From contig CAMWQK010000067.1 in assembly GCA_947176445.1 (NCBI GenBank), forward strand, positions 1-5,749: 5,749 bases of DNA, given 5' to 3'. Position numbers and translations under genes: made by a program. This DNA is from an uncultured Clostridia bacterium. Its GTDB lineage: Bacteria > Bacillota > Clostridia > Christensenellales > Borkfalkiaceae. The notes under the pieces were generated by a model. The model had not been told where the DNA came from. It made no database searches and saw only the letters and a program-made list of their open reading frames with translations. Position 1 is the stretch's first letter, and every line of letters starts with the position of its first letter. Shown here one piece after another: positions 1 to 5,749 of the stretch.

Positions 1-771
1 TTCAAAAGGTTGGCGGATTTTTTCGTCATCACCAAGACCGAGCGCGCGCAAAAACACGGGGATCTGCTTGCGCCAACACACCTCGTTGTGCTTTCCGCCC
101 CGAACCAAGCGGAACGTCAGCTCGGTTTTCTGTTCGAGGAGCGCCGCAATACACGCGGAGAGCGCCTCACGCTGACGCACCCCGTGGCGTTCGAGCTCCT
201 TTTCTCCGTAGTCGAGATAGAGCTTTGTCTTGCCGATCTTTGCTGCGCGGATCATCTGCTCGCTCGCCTTGGGATCTGCCCAGAAGCTCGGCGAGAGCGA
301 CGCGCCGCCCGCGAACACGTCCGAATAGCGGCACAGCCCGAACACCGTCATGAGTCCGCCCATCGAGCTGCCCGCAAGATAGGTATGCGCGCGGTCGGGG
401 TTGGTGCAGTACTTCTCATCGATCATTTGCTTGAAGGTGCCGACAAACCAGTCGAGGTAGTTCCCGCCCTTCCCTTCCGAATGGAAGTCTCCGCAGTCGA
501 AGGCGAAGGGCGAATACTCCGTGATCCGCTCGTGCGCGTCGCAATCAACCGTCGCAACGATGAGATCTGCGCCGAGTTTATCGAGCTCTTCGCCCATGCG
601 CCAGCTGTCGCCGTAGGGCGCGCGCTCGTCGTAAAACGCCGTCTGCCCGTCGAACATATACAGAACGGGAAAACGCTTTTTTCCGTCGTAACTCTTCGGC
701 AGATACACGCTCGCCGTTCTCGTCTCTGCTCCCCGCGGTGCGGGGACGGTCACCTCAAATTCTTCGATCAT
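1..771 (-). CDS. Putative alpha/beta-hydrolase esterase (esterase D / enterochelin esterase-like family), 3' end cut by window edge
   Basis: The frame is open from ATG at 771 to base 1, giving 257 codons with no stop in the window. The predicted protein has the layout of the putative esterase family (esterase D, Fes/IroE type; serine hydrolases of the alpha/beta fold). An early strand reads FPVLYMFDGQ (residues 34-43). The nucleophile elbow is GSSMGG with Ser136. A probable acid lies near Asp187-Glu190 (LDYGEKE), and the histidine is His228 in GGKHNE, followed by W233. These proteins usually end soon after the His region, so only a short tail is probably missing. There is no signal peptide, so it is probably cytoplasmic. 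The start is set by an AGGAG site 7 nt upstream. Its ATG overlaps the stop of the HAD gene (ATGA), implying translational coupling. The substrate cannot be told from sequence: an acyl ester, a siderophore ester or S-formylglutathione are all possible. Confidence 0.85.
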   Translation of the reverse strand, partial: MIEEFEVTVPAPRGAETRTASVYLPKSYDGKKRFPVLYMFDGQTAFYDERAPYGDSWRMGEELDKLGADLIVATVDCDAHERITEYSPFAFDCGDFHSEGKGGNYLDWFVGTFKQMIDEKYCTNPDRAHTYLAGSSMGGLMTVFGLCRYSDVFAGGASLSPSFWADPKASEQMIRAAKIGKTKLYLDYGEKELERHGVRQREALSACIAALLEQKTELTFRLVRGGKHNEVCWRKQIPVFLRALGLGDDEKIRQPFE

Positions 772-1478
772 ACAATTTCTCCTGTCATTTCAAATAAAAC
801 TTTTTCTAATTCCCCGTGATCTTTCACGGCAAGATCGGGCACGATGTTCTCCGCGTACTTTCCCGACTGCTCCGTGGGAAGATAGACGTTGCGCATATGG
901 ACGCTATGCGAACCCGCGATGTCATCATGCAGGTCGTTCCCGATATAGACGCACGATGCGGGCGAGAGGGAAAACATTTCAAGCGCAGCTTCGAAAAACT
1001 TTGCGCACGGCTTCTTCCAACCGACTTCCGAGGAGAGAATAATCCCGTCGAACAATTCCAAAATTCCAAGCTGTTCAAGCTCGTATCGCGTAAAACACGC
1101 CTGCGCGTTGGAGAGAAGATACACCCCCGCGCCGCGCTCGCGCAGCCCGCGCAGAATTTCCTTCGCCCCGTGAAAGAGCCGAAGTTTCTTCATCGACGCC
1201 GCGCGGAATGCCCGCGCGATCGCTTCGGGTTCACGCTTTCCGCCGAATTCTTCGTCGAGCCGTTCAAACACCTTCAATAGATCGAACTCGCCCCCTTCGG
1301 GCAGCTTTTCGGCGTGGCACAGCGCGAGATAGCGCGCTCTGATTGTTTGCGCATCTCCGAGCTCGAACAGCGCTGCGACCGCATTCCAGAACGCCGCGCT
1401 CTCCTCGTCGGTGTGAATATCCACGAGCGTGCCATAGAGATCGAATAAAAAATTACGAGGATTGCTGACATGTTTCAT
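768..1478 (-). CDS. HAD-superfamily hydrolase (phosphatase-like)
   Basis: This 236-residue protein carries all four HAD motifs. Motif I is FDLYGTLVD (residues 12-20, nucleophile Asp13). Motif II is LLSNAQ with Ser123. Motif III is the lysine in GWKKP (155-156). Motif IV is YIGNDLHDDIAG (178-189), with the Mg-binding acids. A helical cap of about 80 residues lies between motifs I and II, as in subfamily I. Such enzymes usually remove phosphate from small metabolites in the cytoplasm; the substrate here is unknown. The second Asp of the usual DxDGT is Tyr15 (DLYGT), a form also seen in haloacid dehalogenases and in many uncharacterised HAD proteins. An in-frame TAA at 1485-1487 leaves ATG 1478 as the only start before motif I, yet no good ribosome binding site precedes it. 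The stop overlaps the start of the downstream esterase. Confidence 0.93.
   Translation of the reverse strand: MKHVSNPRNFLFDLYGTLVDIHTDEESAAFWNAVAALFELGDAQTIRARYLALCHAEKLPEGGEFDLLKVFERLDEEFGGKREPEAIARAFRAASMKKLRLFHGAKEILRGLRERGAGVYLLSNAQACFTRYELEQLGILELFDGIILSSEVGWKKPCAKFFEAALEMFSLSPASCVYIGNDLHDDIAGSHSVHMRNVYLPTEQSGKYAENIVPDLAVKDHGELEKVLFEMTGEIV
779..783 (-). promoter_or_regulatory. Ribosome binding site of the esterase gene, inside the HAD gene
   Basis: AGGAG on the minus strand, 7 nt before the ATG at 771. It lies within the last codons of the HAD reading frame and supports re-initiation at the ATGA overlap (768-771). Confidence 0.75.
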
Positions 1479-1490
1479 AGCGGCTTATTT

Positions 1491-1544
1491 CCCGAAAAAA
1501 CAAATCAAGCCCATGGCAAAAGCATTGCTCTTGCCATGGGCTTG
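1491..1544 (-). terminator. Intrinsic terminator after the 88-residue protein gene
   Basis: The arms 1506-1519 and 1531-1544 form a perfect 14-bp stem (CAAGCCCATGGCAA and its complement). The loop can add three more pairs (1521-1523 with 1527-1529). On the minus strand the stem is followed by ATTTGTTTTTT (1505-1495), a classic U-tract. It lies about 50 nt after the stop at 1595 and ends only 13 to 17 nt before the HAD start codon. The other strand also has a T-rich stretch after the hairpin (from about 1550), but no plus-strand gene is seen to use it. Confidence 0.88.
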
Positions 1545-1594
1545 CAGGTTTACGATTTTTGTTTTAATATGCACGAACGTGCCCCGCCGAAAGG

Positions 1595-1861
1595 TTATGC
1601 CTTGGGCTCTTCTGCGGCTTCTTCCGTCGCTTTGGGCTCGTTCGCCTTTTTATCCTTTAAGAGTTGGATCTCACGGCGCTTCAAGTCGATGAGGTTGGTG
1701 TATACCTTGAAGTACTCCACTTCCGACTCGTTCGGCTCCTCGTTTGCGATCTGTGCGGCAAAGATCATTGCCATCGATCTCAGGCGCTTCTTTTCCAGCT
1801 TATCCAGCTCGCGCTGCCCGGCTCTGATCGCCTTTTCCAAATCCGTCCACTTTCTTGCCAT
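1595..1861 (-). CDS. Small helical charged protein of unknown function, 88 residues
   Basis: I do not recognise a family. The product begins MARKWTDLEKAI. It is predicted to form two long charged helices (about residues 5-40 and 45-70), possibly a coiled-coil hairpin, and ends in a low-complexity Glu/Ala/Lys/Pro tail (71-88). There is no cysteine, membrane segment or signal peptide, so it is probably a soluble cytoplasmic protein. ATG 1861 is chosen because GGGAGG (1871-1876) sits 9 nt upstream. A longer in-frame start at 1927 falls inside the -35 box of the promoter and would not be transcribed from it. The gene lies between tex and a strong terminator. It has its own promoter, but read-through from tex is likely because no terminator separates them. 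It is a real gene by its promoter, ribosome binding site and terminator; its role is unknown. Confidence 0.8.
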   Translation of the reverse strand: MARKWTDLEKAIRAGQRELDKLEKKRLRSMAMIFAAQIANEEPNESEVEYFKVYTNLIDLKRREIQLLKDKKANEPKATEEAAEEPKA

Positions 1862-1870
1862 AAGAATTAT

Positions 1871-1876
1871 CCTCCC
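1871..1876 (-). promoter_or_regulatory. Ribosome binding site that fixes the start of the 88-residue protein
   Basis: GGGAGG on the minus strand, 9 nt before ATG 1861. No comparable site precedes the longer in-frame start at 1927. Confidence 0.8.
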
Positions 1877-1898
1877 AAATACATGGTTATCATTTGCT

Positions 1899-1927
1899 AT
1901 TCTAACATATTTCTTTTGATTTTGCAA
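1899..1927 (-). promoter_or_regulatory. Sigma-70/sigma-A promoter of the 88-residue protein gene
   Basis: The -35 box TTGCAA (1922-1927) and -10 box TAGAAT (1899-1904) are separated by exactly 17 bp. A TGT just before the -10 gives an extended -10. Transcription would start near 1892, leaving a leader of about 30 nt. The -35 box lies only 10 bp beyond the tex stop codon. Confidence 0.75.
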
Positions 1928-1936
1928 GCAGTTTCG

Positions 1937-4114
<2,178 letters not shown>

Positions 4115-4120
4115 AAAAAA

Positions 4121-4126
4121 CTCCTT
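4121..4126 (-). promoter_or_regulatory. Ribosome binding site that fixes the tex start
   Basis: AAGGAG on the minus strand, 6 nt before ATG 4114. It chooses this start over the upstream in-frame ATG at 4186. Confidence 0.85.
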
Positions 4127-4174
4127 GGATCCTTCGGCTCTCTTCAAAGAGCTCGTATATGAAATGCGGATATC

Positions 4175-4203
4175 ATCATACCACATTTTGAAAATATTTT
4201 CAA
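4175..4203 (-). promoter_or_regulatory. Sigma-70/sigma-A promoter of tex
   Basis: The -35 box TTGAAA (4198-4203) and -10 box TATGAT (4175-4180) have a 17-bp spacer. The predicted transcription start is near 4168, leaving a leader of about 54 nt. That leader can form a small hairpin (4137-4141 with 4148-4152), too weak to call regulatory. Confidence 0.78.
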
Positions 4204-4227
4204 GGAAATTCGCAAAAAATCTGCACG

Positions 4228-4253
4228 AAAAAAGAGCGGAAAAAACCGCTCTT
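4228..4253 (-). terminator. Intrinsic terminator after the mgtC-like / zinc-ribbon gene pair
   Basis: AAGAGCGG (4232-4239) and CCGCTCTT (4246-4253) form an 8-bp stem with a six-base loop. On the minus strand the stem runs into TTTTTT, two of which are the last stem bases. It starts 16 nt after the zinc-ribbon stop codon and lies just upstream of the tex promoter, separating the two units. Confidence 0.88.
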
Positions 4254-4269
4254 CAACATTCTTTGATTT

Positions 4270-4551
4270 TTACTTGAACGCGACCATGCAGACGATGACG
4301 ATCACCGCAACCGCAATGCACACCGCGTACCCGATGAGCTTGATCTTGCGGATCTTCTTCATATCCATCGGCTGATACCCCGTGGGCTTGATTTCCTTCT
4401 CGCAGTGCGGGCACTTCGTCATGTGATCGAGCACGTTCTTACCGCAGTGCGGGCACAGTATCGTGTGTTTTTCGTTATACTCCGCAGTGCGAGCACGGCG
4501 CTTTTCTTCCTTTTCCGCCCTGTCTTCGTAGACGGTGTTCCCTTTCTTCAT
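4270..4551 (-). CDS. Small zinc-ribbon protein with one C-terminal membrane helix, 93 residues
   Basis: A charged, Glu/Arg-rich N-terminus (1-30, probably helical) is followed by a zinc ribbon with two CPHC knuckles, Cys33/Cys36 and Cys47/Cys50, which should bind one Zn ion. A linker leads to the basic patch KKIRKIK (65-71) and a single hydrophobic helix (about 72-91) ending in AFK. There is no signal peptide. The arrangement suggests a tail-anchored inner-membrane protein with the zinc ribbon in the cytoplasm. The basic residues before the helix fit that orientation. Small zinc-ribbon membrane proteins of this kind are common in Bacillota and mostly have no assigned function. GGAGG (4556-4560) lies only 4 nt before the ATG, slightly close. 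The gene starts 12 nt after the MgtC-like stop and shares its promoter and terminator, so the two may act together. That link rests on the operon alone. Confidence 0.88.
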   Translation of the reverse strand: MKKGNTVYEDRAEKEEKRRARTAEYNEKHTILCPHCGKNVLDHMTKCPHCEKEIKPTGYQPMDMKKIRKIKLIGYAVCIAVAVIVIVCMVAFK

Positions 4552-4563
4552 ACGTCCTCCGCG

Positions 4564-5226
4564 TTACATGTCGTCGCAGCGCTCAATGGAATCGATAAAG
4601 TCGTTTTCGATCATGATCTGATCAAGCGCCGTCGAGGAGAACTCCCGATCGGTCGAGAGCATTGCGCTGTACGTGACGTCCTCGCCCTTGCGCTCGATGA
4701 TGAGGTGATTGAACCGATCTACCCCGAAAATCTCCTTGATCTTGTTCGCCGCACCCTCCACTCTGCGGAAGTGCACGTTGACCGAAAAGAACTTCTTGGA
4801 GCGGAAGGGCTTCCAGTTGATGTGCAGAATGCACTGGATACCGATGAGCACGATCGTTGCGCCGATGGCAACGAAATACAGCCCGCCGCCGCACGCCATA
4901 CCGACGCCCGCCGTCGCCCAGACACCCGCCGCAGTGGTAAGTCCGCGGATCTCCTGCTTGCGATACACGATGATGCCCGCGCCGAGGAAGCCCACGCCCG
5001 AGACGATCTGCGCCGCCACGCGCGACACATCCGCTTCCATCCCTCCGAAGGCGTATTTACTGACGACCATCATGAGCGCCGAGCCGATACATACGATGGT
5101 ATGCGTTCTGATCCCCGCTTCCTTAAAGCGCAGTTTGCGTTCGAAGCCGATGAGAAAGCCGAGTACTGCCGATACGATAATCGGGAGGATCATCCACAGC
5201 TCGTCGATAAATTGTTGAAACGTCAT
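4564..5226 (-). CDS. MgtC/SapB family membrane protein
   Basis: 220 residues, the usual length for the family. The N-terminal part holds about five membrane helices (roughly 10-27, 40-57, 68-88, 96-112 and 115-136). It carries the family signatures: GFLIGFERKLRFKEAGIRTH (23-42), QIVSGVGFLGAGII (73-86) and IRGLTTAAGVWATAGVGMACG (93-113). The C-terminal part (about 146-217) is a soluble ACT-like domain. MgtC proteins sit in the inner membrane. In Salmonella and Mycobacterium they matter for growth at low Mg and in macrophages, partly through the F-type ATP synthase; distant members such as this one usually have an unknown role. GGGAGGAG (5232-5239) precedes the ATG. The leader is only about 26 nt, so the long Mg-sensing leader of Salmonella mgtC is absent here. 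It is the first gene of an operon with the zinc-ribbon protein. Confidence 0.95.
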   Translation of the reverse strand: MTFQQFIDELWMILPIIVSAVLGFLIGFERKLRFKEAGIRTHTIVCIGSALMMVVSKYAFGGMEADVSRVAAQIVSGVGFLGAGIIVYRKQEIRGLTTAAGVWATAGVGMACGGGLYFVAIGATIVLIGIQCILHINWKPFRSKKFFSVNVHFRRVEGAANKIKEIFGVDRFNHLIIERKGEDVTYSAMLSTDREFSSTALDQIMIENDFIDSIERCDDM

Positions 5227-5258
5227 ATAATCTCCTCCCGATCGGGTATGATACAGGC

Positions 5259-5287
5259 ATTATATCATAAATGTATGCGAAAATCAA
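5259..5287 (-). promoter_or_regulatory. Strong sigma-70/sigma-A promoter of the mgtC-like operon
   Basis: The -35 box TTGATT (5282-5287) and a perfect -10 box TATAAT (5259-5264) have a 17-bp spacer. TGA directly before the -10 gives an extended -10. Transcription should start near 5252. Confidence 0.85.
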
Positions 5288-5335
5288 TCCCGAATGCCCG
5301 TTTTGCACAAAAATGAACAAACATCATTTGTATGA

Positions 5336-5572
5336 TCACATAGATTCATGTATCGTACGAGAAATGACGTCGTTCTGCTGTTCGCGGGTGAGCTTATTGA
5401 AGTTGACGGCATAGCCGCTCACGCGGACGGTGAGCTGGGGATATTTTTCGGGATGCGCCTGTGCGTCGAGCAGCGTATCGCGGTTAAACACGTTGACGTT
5501 GAGGTGATGTCCGCCGTCCGCGACGTACGCATCGAGCATGTTTACCAAATTTTCTTTCTGTTGTTCACTCAT
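5336..5572 (-). CDS. grcA: Autonomous glycyl radical cofactor (GrcA/YfiD-like), 78 residues
   Basis: The whole protein matches the C-terminal glycyl radical domain of pyruvate formate-lyase (PFL). It has GGHHLNVNV (20-28), [19 protein letters not shown] (40-58), [13 protein letters not shown] (61-73) and the end ESM. Gly53 in RVSGYAV is the expected radical site. In E. coli, YfiD/GrcA (127 residues) is activated by PFL activase and replaces the C-terminal piece of PFL after oxygen cuts the enzyme at its radical glycine. By homology this protein should do the same in the cytoplasm, rescuing conversion of pyruvate and CoA to formate and acetyl-CoA. It lacks most of the roughly 50-residue N-terminal extension of YfiD. 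ATG 5572 has AAAGGAG 5 nt upstream; a longer in-frame ATG at 5611 falls in a hairpin loop. It could also be the small subunit of a split PFL, but no other PFL gene is in the window. Confidence 0.9.
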   Translation of the reverse strand: MSEQQKENLVNMLDAYVADGGHHLNVNVFNRDTLLDAQAHPEKYPQLTVRVSGYAVNFNKLTREQQNDVISRTIHESM

Positions 5573-5577
5573 AAAAA

Positions 5578-5584
5578 CTCCTTT
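5578..5584 (-). promoter_or_regulatory. Ribosome binding site that fixes the start of the glycyl radical protein
   Basis: AAAGGAG on the minus strand, 5 nt before ATG 5572. It sits 8 nt after the foot of a 17-bp hairpin. Confidence 0.85.
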
Positions 5585-5592
5585 ATGTTCTT

Positions 5593-5634
5593 TCGATGAA
5601 TTTGTTTTCAAAGCGACGAAAACAAATTCATCGA
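5593..5634 (-). repeat. 17-bp perfect inverted repeat (leader hairpin of the glycyl radical gene)
   Basis: The arms 5593-5609 and 5618-5634 are perfectly complementary (TCGATGAATTTGTTTTC and its complement) around an 8-base loop. The stem is AT-rich. On neither strand is it followed by a run of T, so it is not a normal terminator. In the minus-strand transcript it would sit just before the ribosome binding site. It may stabilise the 5' end of the mRNA, affect translation, or be a protein-binding palindrome. Confidence 0.85.
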
Positions 5635-5749
5635 GGAAATCAACTTATTTGCTAAGCTCAAATTGTTGTCATTTATCATCAACAGACAACAAGCCAAAGG
5701 TTTTTGGCAAATTGAGGCTCGCAGCGGAGGGAAACCCTCCTCGCGAAAC
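5635..5749. other. Gene-free, inverted-repeat-rich spacer upstream of the glycyl radical gene
   Basis: I see no convincing gene, and no promoter matching the quality of the other three. The spacer holds three further inverted repeats: TTGTTGTC/GACAACAA (5663-5670 with 5685-5692), GCCAAA/TTTGGC (5693-5698 with 5703-5708) and GGAGGG/CCCTCC (5726-5731 with 5735-5740). The flanks 5655-5661 and 5712-5719 can also pair with one bulged base. Two minus-strand frames stay open to the window edge (with stops at 5669 and 5608), but they do not look like protein genes. Confidence 0.6.

Noticed and set aside
10..819. Plus-strand open frame of 269 codons
   Set aside because: It is the antisense shadow of the esterase gene, whose minus-strand frame shows a serine nucleophile elbow, a catalytic-type His and an ATGA-coupled start. 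The plus-strand product has no recognisable fold and is Arg/Glu/Ala-rich, as expected for a shadow in GC-rich DNA.
4405..5316. Plus-strand open frame of 303 codons
   Set aside because: It runs antisense across both the MgtC-like and zinc-ribbon genes and through the mgtC promoter. The minus-strand products are clear family members and this one is not.
5317..5331. Small hairpin after the glycyl radical gene as a terminator
   Set aside because: The stem is only five mostly A-T pairs (ACAAA/TTTGT). The T-run after it on the minus strand (TTTTT, 5313-5309) is offset by three bases. Too weak to call; the gene may read through into the mgtC-like operon.
5663..5692. TTGTTGTC / GACAACAA as a Rex or FNR operator
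   Set aside because: Rex sites have half-sites a few bases apart, while these are 14 bases apart. No TTGAT-N4-ATCAA FNR site is present in the spacer either.
5608..5749. Two minus-strand frames open at the right edge, as possible ends of an upstream gene
   Set aside because: One stops at 5669 (26 codons) and the other at 5608 (46 codons, ending in the leader hairpin). Neither resembles the end of a PFL or any family I know, and both cross the inverted repeats.

Overview
The window is a compact, ordinary bacterial chromosome segment in which every supportable gene lies on the minus strand. The coding regions are fairly GC-rich, the spacers are AT-rich, and most genes have strong GGAGG-type ribosome binding sites. 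There are three consensus sigma-A/sigma-70 promoters with 17-bp spacers. Together with a pyruvate formate-lyase-type glycyl radical protein, a Tex protein and an MgtC/SapB membrane protein, this suggests an anaerobic or fermentative Bacillota (Clostridia-like) organism. That placement is an inference from style and gene content, not from a marker gene.

In the direction of transcription (right to left), the window starts with about 180 bases (5573-5749) without a convincing gene. This stretch is crowded with inverted repeats and leads into a 78-residue stand-alone glycyl radical domain (5336-5572, GrcA/YfiD-like). Next is a promoter-driven two-gene unit: an MgtC/SapB membrane protein (4564-5226) and a small zinc-ribbon protein with one C-terminal membrane helix (4270-4551), closed by an intrinsic terminator (4228-4253). 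Then comes tex (1937-4114), an S1-domain RNA-binding protein of the transcription accessory family, with its own promoter. Directly after its stop lies another promoter driving an unrecognised 88-residue helical protein (1595-1861), which ends at a strong terminator hairpin (1491-1544). Last is a translationally coupled pair: a HAD-superfamily phosphatase-like hydrolase (768-1478) and an alpha/beta-hydrolase esterase (771 to the left edge, incomplete), joined by an ATGA overlap.

The genes do not form one pathway. They look like four or five neighbouring transcription units: oxygen-damage rescue of pyruvate formate-lyase (glycyl radical protein), ion or membrane homeostasis (MgtC plus zinc-ribbon protein), transcription/RNA housekeeping (tex), and small-molecule hydrolysis (HAD plus esterase). 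I see no clearly new multi-gene system. The parts most worth a second look are the short glycyl radical protein and its structured leader, and the HAD gene that begins just after a terminator with no visible promoter or ribosome binding site. No tRNA, rRNA, CRISPR array or insertion sequence was recognised.
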